Source: CAMENZ01 sp041854955
Lineage (GTDB): Bacteria; Bacillota; Clostridia; Peptostreptococcales; Anaerovoracaceae
Assembly: GCA_041854955.1 (NCBI GenBank)
Contig: JBHADF010000040.1
Span: 1-8,024 of the forward strand
Reading direction: 5' to 3'
DNA length: 8,024 nt
Part shown: positions 1 through 7,005 of the stretch, piece by piece
Position numbering within the stretch: the first letter of the stretch is position 1
Layout: every line of letters begins with the position of its first letter
Position numbers and translations under genes: made by a program
The notes under the pieces: model-generated
What the model saw: only the letters and a program-made list of their open reading frames with translations
Told to the model about the DNA's origin: nothing
Databases searched by the model: none

Positions 1-1332
1 GCACAGAATATGGCTCTCAACTCCTATATTTCCGATGACGGAATGGAGCTGGGGAGAGCCCAGGCCATGCAGGCGGAAGCCTGTAAGATAAAGCCGGACA
101 GCAGGATGAACCCTCTGCTGCTGAAGCCCACCAGCGACAAGGGTTCTCAGGTCATCATCAACGGAGAGGTATATGGCAATCTGACGGCTCAGGAATTTTA
201 CAAGAAAAAGCATATATTCAAAGAGCAGATAAAGGCGGCCTACGACAGCCTGGCCTCCGAATACGACGTCATAGTAATAGAAGGGGCGGGAAGTCCGGCG
301 GAGATAAACCTGAAGGAAGACGATTTGGTAAACATGGGCATGGCAAAGATGGCCGATGCTCCCGTGCTCCTGGTAGGTGACATCGACAGAGGAGGGGTCT
401 TCGCATCCTTGGCAGGAACCATGCTCCTCTTCGACGAGGAAGAGCGTGCTCGCGTAAAAGGCGTAGTGGTAAATAAATTCCGCGGCGATGTGGAAATATT
501 GGAGCCGGGCCTCAGAATGCTGGAGGATATTATCAAGGTGCCTGTGGCGGGAGTAATTCCCTATCTGGATGTGGATATAGACGATGAGGACAGCCTGACG
601 GACAGATTTTCAGGGAAAGGGACTGAAGCCCTCATCGATATAGCCGTTATAAGACTGCCGAGAATATCAAATTTCACCGACTTCAACCCTCTGGAATATG
701 TGGAGGGAGTAGGTGTGAGATACGTGACCTCCACCAAGGAGCTGGGCAATCCGGATATGATAATCATCCCCGGCACGAAGAACACCATAGGAGACCTTCT
801 GTGGCTTCGCCAGTCGGGACTTGAGGCAGCCATATTGAAATACAGCCGTACAGGCAAGCCCATCTTCGGGATTTGCGGAGGCTATCAGATTTTAGGGCAG
901 TCCATTTCCGATCCGGAGGGAGTGGAGATGGAGGGAACCGTGGCCGGCATGGGACTTTTGCCCCACAGCACCCTTTTCGGAAACCAAAAGATAAGAAACA
1001 ATGCATCGGGAATTTTGGCTCAGGTGGATGGTTGCTTCCAAGGCCTTTCCGGCAAGGAATACAGCGGCTATGAGATTCACATGGGAACATCCGGGGATAT
1101 GGGAAATATCATCAATGAGGAAAACGTCTACGGCACATATATTCACGGAGTCTTTGACAGAGAAGAAATCTCCGATGTGGTCATAAAAGCTCTATTTTCC
1201 GCCAAGGGCCTCAATCCGGAGGATGTAAAGACCTTTGATACGGAAAAATACAAGCAGGAGCAATACGATATTTTAGCCAAGGGAATAAGAGAAAACTTGG
1301 ATATGGAGTTGATTTACAGCCTTTTAAAGTAG
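1..1332 (+). CDS. cobQ: Cobyric acid synthase CobQ/CbiP, 5' end outside the window
   Basis: ATP- and glutamine-dependent amidase that amidates positions b, d, e and g of adenosylcobyrinate a,c-diamide to give adenosylcobyric acid; cytoplasmic. The reading frame is open from base 1 and reads A-Q-N before the Met at base 10, matching the conserved internal QNMALNSYI motif of the family. The Met is therefore internal, and about 40-45 N-terminal residues, including the ATP-binding P-loop, lie upstream. Visible hallmarks, numbered from that Met: IEGAGSPAEINL near 90-101, DIDRGGVFASLAGT near 122-135, and a C-terminal class I glutamine amidotransferase domain with nucleophile Cys289 in FGICGGYQILG, His357 in YEIHMG and His379 in YIHGVFD. 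All expected catalytic residues are present. cbiC follows after 16 bp, so the two are very probably co-transcribed. Identification is confident; only the start is missing. Confidence 0.97.
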   Translation, partial: AQNMALNSYISDDGMELGRAQAMQAEACKIKPDSRMNPLLLKPTSDKGSQVIINGEVYGNLTAQEFYKKKHIFKEQIKAAYDSLASEYDVIVIEGAGSPAEINLKEDDLVNMGMAKMADAPVLLVGDIDRGGVFASLAGTMLLFDEEERARVKGVVVNKFRGDVEILEPGLRMLEDIIKVPVAGVIPYLDVDIDDEDSLTDRFSGKGTEALIDIAVIRLPRISNFTDFNPLEYVEGVGVRYVTSTKELGNPDMIIIPGTKNTIGDLLWLRQSGLEAAILKYSRTGKPIFGICGGYQILGQSISDPEGVEMEGTVAGMGLLPHSTLFGNQKIRNNASGILAQVDGCFQGLSGKEYSGYEIHMGTSGDMGNIINEENVYGTYIHGVFDREEISDVVIKALFSAKGLNPEDVKTFDTEKYKQEQYDILAKGIRENLDMELIYSLLK

Positions 1333-1348
1333 GCGGAGAGGAAAAGAT

Positions 1349-1969
1349 ATGAAGATTGAAAACATCAGACCGGAAGATATAGAAAAGAGAAGCTTTGAAA
1401 TAATACAATCCATTCTGGGAGACAGACAGCTTCCTGAGGAGTATGAGCCCATCATCAAGAGATGTATTCACACCTCTGCGGATTTTGAATATGCTGACAG
1501 CATGTATTTTTCCGAGGGAGTAGTGGAGAAAATAGGGGAAGCCATCAAGGCGGGAGCCATCATCGTTACCGATACAACCATGGCTCAGTCCGGTATAAAC
1601 AAGAAGAGGATAAAGGAGCACGGCGGTGAAGTGCTCTGCTTCATCGGAGATGAGGACGTGGCAAAAGAAGCAAAAGAAAGAGGCGTAACCAGATCCTACA
1701 TGAGCATGGAAAAGGCTGCAACCCTTGGAAAGCCGGTGATTTTCGCCATAGGAAACGCACCTACGGCCCTCTTCGCCATAGTCAGCCTGGTAGCCGAGAA
1801 AAAGCTTAATCCGGTGGCTGTCATAGGCGTGCCCGTAGGCTTCGTAAATGTGGTTGAATCCAAGGAAAAGCTCATAGAGTCGGGAATTCCCTGCATAGTG
1901 GCAAGAGGCAGAAAGGGCGGAAGCAACATAGCCGCCGCCATCGTAAACGCTATCCAGTATAAGGGTTAA
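1349..1969 (+). CDS. cbiC: Precorrin-8X / cobalt-precorrin-8 methylmutase
   Basis: Moves the methyl group from C-11 to C-12 of (cobalt-)precorrin-8, giving (hydrogeno)cobyrinate; a late corrin-ring step in the cytoplasm. The 206-residue length is normal for CbiC/CobH. His41 in the IHTSADF motif matches the family's catalytic histidine. Other family signatures are the TDTTMAQSGI stretch near 74-83, the GNAPTALFAI segment near 135-144, and the PVGFVNVVESKE then GRKGGSNIAAA stretches near the C-terminus. The ATG is preceded by a purine-rich SD site (GGAGAGG near 1335-1341). It lies directly downstream of cobQ. With an anaerobic Clostridia-like context the cobalt-precorrin form (CbiC) is more likely than aerobic CobH, but the sequence alone does not prove this. 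Confidence 0.96.
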   Translation: MKIENIRPEDIEKRSFEIIQSILGDRQLPEEYEPIIKRCIHTSADFEYADSMYFSEGVVEKIGEAIKAGAIIVTDTTMAQSGINKKRIKEHGGEVLCFIGDEDVAKEAKERGVTRSYMSMEKAATLGKPVIFAIGNAPTALFAIVSLVAEKKLNPVAVIGVPVGFVNVVESKEKLIESGIPCIVARGRKGGSNIAAAIVNAIQYKG

Positions 1970-1974
1970 AAGGA

Positions 1975-2023
1975 AGGCTGCCTGATGGACATAAAAAGTT
2001 CACATAAAGGGCAGCTTTTTTTT
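1975..2023 (+). terminator. Rho-independent terminator of the cobQ-cbiC operon
   Basis: GCTGCC at 1977-1982 pairs with GGCAGC at 2010-2015. The stem can be extended by G-U and A-U pairs into the flanking bases, and it is followed directly by eight T (2016-2023). The 27-nt loop can fold a second small stem (1986-1990 with 1998-2002). It begins within 10 bases of the cbiC stop codon, so it closes this operon. Confidence 0.85.
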
Positions 2024-2056
2024 GTGGATTTTACATAAAAGCTGTGATAGAATAAA
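2022..2056 (+). promoter_or_regulatory. Putative promoter for the 118-residue gene
   Basis: A TAGAAT -10 hexamer at 2048-2053 is preceded by TGA, giving an extended -10 (TGn). No good -35 stands at 17 bp; TTTACA at 2030-2035 is close to consensus but only 12 bp away, or 18 bp from the weaker TAAAGG at 2054. Transcription would start near 2060, after the cbiC terminator and about 35 bp before the next start codon. Exact boxes are uncertain. Confidence 0.5.
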
Positions 2057-2097
2057 GGCACATTTTGGGAGTTTAGTAAAAGGAAAAGGGGAATAAA

Positions 2098-2454
2098 ATG
2101 AGCAGTAATTGTAAAAGAGCCTTGGAAGGATTGATTTCCGTATGTGCGGGGGCCGCCATGTTAGCCGGTGGAATCATGGCTACGGCAAGATTCATATACA
2201 GGATGCCCTTAAAGGAGTACAGAAAATATGCCCTCAATATGGCTGTATTGGATGATGAGATATGCAGGCTGGAGCTGGGCTATGATGAGGACCTGAAACG
2301 TGTTATCGTTTGGCCTGAAAAATCCGAAACCCTTCTTCACAGATATGACCTGTTCATTGAGCTAAATCGCTTCAAGGGCAGAAAAAAACTGGATGAAGAG
2401 ATTCTTGTCATGGAAGAAAGGCTGAGAGCCTTAAAGGAAGAAGCCGGGGAGTAA
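2098..2454 (+). CDS. Small predicted membrane protein of unknown function
   Basis: A 118-residue protein I do not recognise. The ATG has a good SD site (AAGGGG at 2086-2091, six bases upstream). Residues about 10-30 form a glycine/alanine-rich hydrophobic stretch, flanked by Lys6-Arg7 before it and by Arg31, Arg35 and Lys39 after it, consistent with one membrane anchor or a signal-anchor; topology is ambiguous. The remainder is strongly charged, and residues about 96-116 are a Lys/Glu/Leu-rich helix that could form a short coiled coil. Cys5, Cys16 and Cys56 are the only cysteines. It stands alone between the cobalamin-operon terminator and a shared downstream terminator, so it is probably monocistronic. 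SD site, own promoter region and terminator support a real gene; no function can be inferred. Confidence 0.8.
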   Translation: MSSNCKRALEGLISVCAGAAMLAGGIMATARFIYRMPLKEYRKYALNMAVLDDEICRLELGYDEDLKRVIVWPEKSETLLHRYDLFIELNRFKGRKKLDEEILVMEERLRALKEEAGE

Positions 2455-2499
2455 GTCCTGGCATCTTACCAAGCTTTTGAAGAATTCAAAGAATTAAAG

Positions 2500-2545
2500 A
2501 CCCCCTTTGTCAGATATGAAACCTGATGAAGGGGGTTTAATGTTT
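2500..2545. terminator. Bidirectional terminator between convergent genes
   Basis: A 14-bp arm at 2500-2513 (ACCCCCTTTGTCAG) pairs with 2523-2536 (CTGATGAAGGGGGT), with one G-U-type mismatch and a 9-nt loop. It is followed by TTAATGTTTT on the plus strand, and by CTTTAATTC on the minus strand. It lies 45 bp after the 118-residue gene and 36 bp after the stop of the converging minus-strand aldolase-like gene, so it can stop transcription from both sides. Confidence 0.88.
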
Positions 2546-2572
2546 TAGAAAAATAGTCTTAAGGCCCTTTGA

Positions 2573-3802
2573 CTAAGCCTCCGCAAAGAGCTTGTAACGG
2601 GCTTGGTCCTCCCAGTAAACCGCGTTTTTGAAGGCCTCATCCATATCTGCTCCACAGGCGACCATGCCGTGGTGACTCATTATGGCACCCATGCCATTGT
2701 CTAAAGCTGAGGCCGTATTTTTTGCGAGAGCATCAGAGCCGGGAAGGGCATATTTAGCCAATGGAAGCTTCTCGTCAGGAGAACTTTCGCAGGCTGCAAA
2801 TACGCCGGAATAAGTTCCGTGGGTATGTATTACCGCCCTTACATCGGGCCGAGCCTTGTATATTTCGCTGTGAAGGGCTTTCTCTGAGGTGGGTTTTATT
2901 TGTCCCGTATGCTCCAAAGTATTTATGTTGATCAATACCATGTCTTCTGCCCTGAGGGTCTCATAGTTACGGCCGGAAGGTGTCACAAGCATATTTTCCT
3001 CGTCAACTCTTATGGAAAGATTGCCGGATGTGCCCTGGACTAACCCTTTTTCCACCGCCAAATTTCCATATTCCCTTAAGGTTTCAGCCAAAGAGAAGTA
3101 GGGGACATCTGTATCTGAAGTGATTGCCTTATTGACAGTCTCTGCTTCTTCAAGATTCTCAATGCCCTGAGCAGTTTCTTTTTCCTTGGCATCGGCTTCC
3201 TCACGAGCATATTTTCCTTTGTAAAGCTTCCTGATGCGGAAGCTGTCCATGGCGGAAAGGGGCTTGGTGCCACCTATTTTTTCGCCGAGAATTTCAGCAC
3301 AGCAGGTTTTTTCCAAAAGGCTCATGACCAGCACAGCCTCATAGAGACTTTTGCCCATGGAAACCGTGTAGCCTGTCAGCTTTTCCTTTTTGTCTCTGCC
3401 TGTGATAACGAAGCAAGCGGATTGTTTTTTCAAGGCCTTGGCCAGGCCAACTGCCAAAATATGACCTCCGTGGCGACCGTCTACCATGGCAATCTTAGTT
3501 CCCACTACTCTGACTGCATCGTCAAGGGTGGGCTTAAGGAGCTGATATTTATTTAAATACTTCATGGCAAAGGGAGTCTGCGAAAATATGACAGCTCGCA
3601 TTCCACGCATTTCTCCGGGGAATTTAGGCAACTGAAAACTTTCGATATCCTCGGGCCGAAGGTGAGCAAAATCTGCCATGGCCTTGGTGCCAAAGATGCC
3701 ATCATCTGTTCTTATGACGATTTTTGCTTCCTTGCCTAAATCGTAGCCTTGGCTCGCGGCCGATAAAGCATATTTCTTTATGAGGTTATAATACTTTTCC
3801 AC
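2573..3802 (-). CDS. Class II aldolase/adducin family protein with a degenerate N-terminal aldolase-like domain
   Basis: The C-terminal half (residues about 238-409, numbered from the GTG at 3802) is a complete class II aldolase/adducin domain of the L-fuculose-phosphate aldolase type. It has GTSGNLSIR at 267-275, TPSGRNYETLRAED at 274-287, candidate catalytic Glu307, metal ligands His326 and His328 (the HTH motif), and a third His378 in SHHG. Such enzymes cleave or form C-C bonds in sugar phosphates using a divalent metal; the substrate here is unknown. The N-terminal half (about 1-190) looks like a diverged second copy: MRAVIFSQ at 78-85 aligns with VRAVIHTH, replacing the metal ligands, and the LRPEDIESF segment aligns with LRAEDMVLI. 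A charged linker (about 195-235) joins the halves. I prefer the GTG at 3802, which has GGAG six bases upstream; an in-frame GTG at 3820 has no SD site and lies at the predicted transcription start. It follows the ABC permease gene by 39 bp with no terminator between. Confidence 0.88.
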   Translation of the reverse strand: MEKYYNLIKKYALSAASQGYDLGKEAKIVIRTDDGIFGTKAMADFAHLRPEDIESFQLPKFPGEMRGMRAVIFSQTPFAMKYLNKYQLLKPTLDDAVRVVGTKIAMVDGRHGGHILAVGLAKALKKQSACFVITGRDKKEKLTGYTVSMGKSLYEAVLVMSLLEKTCCAEILGEKIGGTKPLSAMDSFRIRKLYKGKYAREEADAKEKETAQGIENLEEAETVNKAITSDTDVPYFSLAETLREYGNLAVEKGLVQGTSGNLSIRVDEENMLVTPSGRNYETLRAEDMVLININTLEHTGQIKPTSEKALHSEIYKARPDVRAVIHTHGTYSGVFAACESSPDEKLPLAKYALPGSDALAKNTASALDNGMGAIMSHHGMVACGADMDEAFKNAVYWEDQARYKLFAEA

Positions 3803-3808
3803 TATTTT

Positions 3809-3812
3809 CTCC
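3809..3812 (-). promoter_or_regulatory. Ribosome binding site deciding the aldolase-like start
   Basis: On the minus strand GGAG stands six bases before the GTG at 3802. The longer in-frame GTG at 3820 is preceded only by AT-rich sequence, so this site favours the shorter 409-residue protein. Confidence 0.65.
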
Positions 3813-3827
3813 GTTCTCACTAAAATT

Positions 3828-3836
3828 ATTATAGCA
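3828..3836 (-). promoter_or_regulatory. Extended -10 promoter for the aldolase-like gene
   Basis: The minus strand reads TGCTATAAT: a perfect TATAAT with the TGn extension. No recognisable -35 exists in the permease 3' end at 16-19 bp, but extended -10 promoters often manage without one. Transcription would start near 3821, giving a leader of about 20 nt that contains the GGAG at 3812-3809. It sits in the gap between the permease stop (3842) and the aldolase-like gene. Confidence 0.65.
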
Positions 3837-3841
3837 TAGAG

Positions 3842-5224
3842 TTATTCGCTCTTGATAGCCTCCAAAGCTGTTATCTTAACCGCCTTGTTAGCCGGATAGT
3901 AACCGGAAATCAGGCCGACGGCTATGGAGAAGAAAATACCGAAGAGCAAGAGGGGGATAGGCACTACGGAAAGTCGCGCCATATCTTCGCTGCCCATTAT
4001 GGCATTTTTCAACATTTCCCAAGAGAGATTCAATCCGGCACCGCCTACGGCGCCGAAGGAAACCAGGTTTATACATATTGATACGATAAAGCTTATTATA
4101 CAGCTGGCTATACCGCCTAAAAGACCTATGCTTCCTGCTTCCATGAGGAAGAGGAACCTTATATCCTTTACATAGCAGCCTAAGGCCTTCATAATACCGA
4201 TTTCCTTAGTTCTTTCGGAAATGGACATTATCATGGTGTTGGTAATACCTATGGCGGCAACGAAGAGGGAAATGGCACCCAGTCCTCCTAAGAGAAGCTG
4301 AACCTGCCTTGTCTGCTTTTCGATTTCCTTTCGGAAGCTTTCCATGGAGGAGGTGTTATACCCCATATCCTTGATTTGCTTTTCAACATCAGGAACTTGC
4401 TTTATGTCTGCTGCCTTAACCACTATGCCCGAATAGGTAACATTGCCTAAGGGCGCACCCTTAACCTTTGTCATTATATCCTTCATGTCCTTAAGGCTCA
4501 TCATGATTCCTTCGGAAGTCTCATAGCCTTTACTGAAATCCTCCTTGGCCAAGGCTGTTACCTTGATGGGGAAGGTGAAGTTTTCCTTGTCATCACCAAG
4601 GGAAACTGTCAGGGTCAGAGGTGTCTTTAAAATATCGAAATAGGGTTTGGGAAGCTCTGCCTTTTTGCCGTTTGAGCCGTTTTCACCGTCACCACCGACC
4701 CATCTGTCGATGGTATTTCTGCCTTCGGGAAGGAAGGTGTCCGCAAAGGCATAGGCCAAATACTGGCCACCTACCACATCATAGGGAATAGAGGAAATCT
4801 CACCTTCCGTTATTTCATAGCCGGCTTCCTTTAAGCCTGCTAAATTAACTCCCACCAAGCTACCATAGTTTACCTTGTATCTGTCATTAATGCCGCCGGT
4901 AACAGTGAAGGTGTATTCAAATTCCATTTTGGGCATTACGGAGACAACGCCCGGTACTTCAGAAAATGATTTTACAGCTGCATCATCCAGCTTCACCGAT
5001 TGTCCCGTAGGAGATTTACCTCCCTGGGAGAACACCTCTATTACTGTTAAGTCGCCCATCTGTTTCAGCATCTTTTCTGTGGATTCCTGCATTCCCATAC
5101 CTATGGAAACCATTACGATGATAGCTGTACATCCTATAAAGACACCCAATACCGTCAAAAATGTTCTACCCTTCCTTCGTTTAAGGTTGTCCACACACAT
5201 TCCGACTATATCAGAAAATCTCAT
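3842..5224 (-). CDS. ABC transporter permease, MacB/FtsX type
   Basis: A 460-residue inner-membrane permease with the MacB-like four-helix plan. TM1 is at about 21-42, directly after the basic DNLKRRKGR stretch; a large extracytoplasmic MacB_PCD-like domain runs from about 45 to 305; TM2 lies near 309-333, TM3 within 357-392 and TM4 near 422-441. The coupling motif SERTKEIGIMKALG is at 336-349, and the protein ends with the family-typical GYYPANKAVKITALEAIKSE. A Gly/Asn-rich run near 177-187 (GGDGENGSNGKK) looks like a flexible loop in the outer domain. Its ATG shares one base with the stop codon of the preceding gene (TAATG), suggesting translational coupling. With the ATPase at 6998-7726 it would form a mechanotransmitting ABC complex rather than a classical importer. 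The cargo or signal is unknown. Confidence 0.93.
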   Translation of the reverse strand: MRFSDIVGMCVDNLKRRKGRTFLTVLGVFIGCTAIIVMVSIGMGMQESTEKMLKQMGDLTVIEVFSQGGKSPTGQSVKLDDAAVKSFSEVPGVVSVMPKMEFEYTFTVTGGINDRYKVNYGSLVGVNLAGLKEAGYEITEGEISSIPYDVVGGQYLAYAFADTFLPEGRNTIDRWVGGDGENGSNGKKAELPKPYFDILKTPLTLTVSLGDDKENFTFPIKVTALAKEDFSKGYETSEGIMMSLKDMKDIMTKVKGAPLGNVTYSGIVVKAADIKQVPDVEKQIKDMGYNTSSMESFRKEIEKQTRQVQLLLGGLGAISLFVAAIGITNTMIMSISERTKEIGIMKALGCYVKDIRFLFLMEAGSIGLLGGIASCIISFIVSICINLVSFGAVGGAGLNLSWEMLKNAIMGSEDMARLSVVPIPLLLFGIFFSIAVGLISGYYPANKAVKITALEAIKSE

Positions 5225-7005
5225 TATTTTGCCTCCCCGTTACCGGAACCCTGATCTGCAGGAGCAGTCGCAGGGGCATCGTTTTTATCATCCCATTCGG
5301 ACCACATTGCTGCTTCCTGAGCTGCTGCCTTTTTACGCTTTCTTCTCTTTAATAGGATAATTGTAGCTATGAAGAGGAAGATGGCACCTCCAAGAATCCA
5401 AGGCCATATAGCCGGCTTGTCGGAAGGAATATCTTCAGGCATTTCAGGCATGGGTTCCTCAAGCATCATGGCTTCCGCATTGATGGTCTGTGTGAAAACT
5501 CTTTTCTTAGCCTGACCGTTGGCATCCTCATAGCGAATGGTGATTTTAATATTGTTTTCGCCTTCCTTTTCAGGAGTGTATGCAAAGGCTATGGAGCCGT
5601 TTTTTCCTGCTTCGATATTGCCAATGTTCTGCTTAGGGTTGGGAGAGGTTACATCTCCTGTAAGGCTGGCTTCCAGGTTATATATAAGGCTCTTGCCCTT
5701 GTTGGTATAGGTCATAGTAAAGCTGGATTCCTCGCCTACCATACCTACGCCGGGGATTTTAGGCGGCTCTATTTCAAACTGATCCTTCTGATAAACAGGA
5801 ATGGACACCTGAAGCTCAGCGCTGAGGGGAGCACGCTTTTTATTGTCTACATATTCGTATTTTACGGCTATGGAAACGGATTGTGAGTTGTTTTCAAACG
5901 TAGCCGCCGCCTTCAGCGGTATGGAGAATGAAACTGTTCCTCTTTTCTTTATATTGTCAAAATAGAAGGTATTGCCGGAGCCGTTGATGGAAAATCCCGT
6001 TCCCCCCTGAACCGTTGCAACCACGTTTTCTACCTTGATTGTTTTGCTGGTGTTGAGCAGGGTTACGCCCAATACGAATTCGCTGCCTGCAGGGATGGAT
6101 GCACCGCCGTAATTGAAATTTTTGATTATGACATTGGGAATGGGGCTGGCAATCTCTTCCTCCGACTTTTTTTCCTGTGTAACCTTAGCAGGAATGGTTA
6201 CACGACCTGAGCTCTTACCGTCAACTACTGAAATGGTATTGTTGTAGCGGAAGTTAACTTCTGCTTCCAGATATTGATTCTGATTTGTAATCTTTTCAAA
6301 GGCCTTTATGGGGACCTGAATCGTTTCCTCAGAGCCGGGGGCGATGCTTTTGAGCTGAACGGAGCTGCTTGTTCCTGTCAGCATGAGGGCATCGGAAAGG
6401 TTGAACACCACATTGGGAGACTGCATGGTTACAGGGCCCAGGTTCTTCACCTTAAGGGTGAGCACCATGGATTCATTGGCCTTGATGGGCGAGGAAATCT
6501 CGTTTCTCGTAATGCTTACCTGAGGTGAAGGGACTGCATTGGGAGGCGTAGGCTCTGATTTAGGCGGCTCCTGGTATTCTCTACATTCTGATATGGCAAT
6601 AGTTTCGTTGTTATAATTACCTTGTAAACCTAACATAAGCTTAAGGCTGTTTCCTGTACCCTTGTATTCCAAGTTACTTACAGTCACGGAAAACTTTGTG
6701 CGGTCATTGTCATCAACCACAGGAGCTCCTATTCTACCGTTGTTAAAGCTGTCTACCAGTCTTGTTATATCCAAATTCCCTACAGAAAAAGGAGCGGAAC
6801 CTGTGTATTTAAAGTTTAAAGTGATATTGACTTTAGCACCCTTAGCTATGGAGTTAAGAGAGCTGACATAACCTGTAACCGTCAAATCCGTATCTACAGC
6901 TGTAGCAGGTGGACTGCTGGCTCCGAAGGCCGCCGATGGCATGGCGGAAATAACCACCAACATGATGATGAGCAAGGCCATGCTCTTTTTCAATATATTA
7001 TTCAT
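5224..7005 (-). CDS. Membrane-anchored extracellular protein with tandem Ig-like (CARDB/NEW3, COG1361-like) domains
   Basis: A 593-residue surface protein. Residues 1-29 are a signal peptide (Lys6-Lys7, hydrophobic core 9-20, likely cleavage after A26 or A29). Then come four beta-sandwich-like segments: about 37-145, 161-278, 290-405 and 409-511. They carry recurring patterns such as a hydrophobic strand, V-x-N-x-G/S, an I-x-x-G turn and a final R/K-Y-E/N strand, typical of CARDB/NEW3-type domains in COG1361 S-layer-like proteins. A Pro-rich linker lies at 146-160 and an acidic Pro/Met/Glu linker at 514-530. One transmembrane helix (532-552) is followed by KRRKRKK and a 34-residue acidic Ala/Asp tail in the cytoplasm. 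The ATG has AGGAGA five bases upstream, inside the ATPase gene, which it overlaps by 8 nt. The position suggests the extracellular partner of the ABC transporter, in place of a MacA-type adaptor; that role is inferred, and the domain names rest on pattern only. Confidence 0.85.
   Translation of the reverse strand: MNNILKKSMALLIIMLVVISAMPSAAFGASSPPATAVDTDLTVTGYVSSLNSIAKGAKVNITLNFKYTGSAPFSVGNLDITRLVDSFNNGRIGAPVVDDNDRTKFSVTVSNLEYKGTGNSLKLMLGLQGNYNNETIAISECREYQEPPKSEPTPPNAVPSPQVSITRNEISSPIKANESMVLTLKVKNLGPVTMQSPNVVFNLSDALMLTGTSSSVQLKSIAPGSEETIQVPIKAFEKITNQNQYLEAEVNFRYNNTISVVDGKSSGRVTIPAKVTQEKKSEEEIASPIPNVIIKNFNYGGASIPAGSEFVLGVTLLNTSKTIKVENVVATVQGGTGFSINGSGNTFYFDNIKKRGTVSFSIPLKAAATFENNSQSVSIAVKYEYVDNKKRAPLSAELQVSIPVYQKDQFEIEPPKIPGVGMVGEESSFTMTYTNKGKSLIYNLEASLTGDVTSPNPKQNIGNIEAGKNGSIAFAYTPEKEGENNIKITIRYEDANGQAKKRVFTQTINAEAMMLEEPMPEMPEDIPSDKPAIWPWILGGAIFLFIATIILLKRRKRKKAAAQEAAMWSEWDDKNDAPATAPADQGSGNGEAK

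Noticed and set aside
1970..2097. Cobalamin riboswitch next to the cobalamin genes
   Set aside because: The gap is only 128 bases, lies downstream of the operon and contains a terminator and promoter but no B12-box-like sequence.
2113..2147. Possible lipoprotein signal around Cys16 of the 118-residue protein
   Set aside because: The residues before the Cys are I-S-V; the position directly before it should be Gly, Ala or Ser, so it is not a good lipobox.
4875..5360. 161-residue plus-strand reading frame opposite the permease start and the Ig-like protein end
   Set aside because: Entirely antisense to two well-supported genes, with Pro/Thr-rich composition typical of reversed coding sequence and no SD site.
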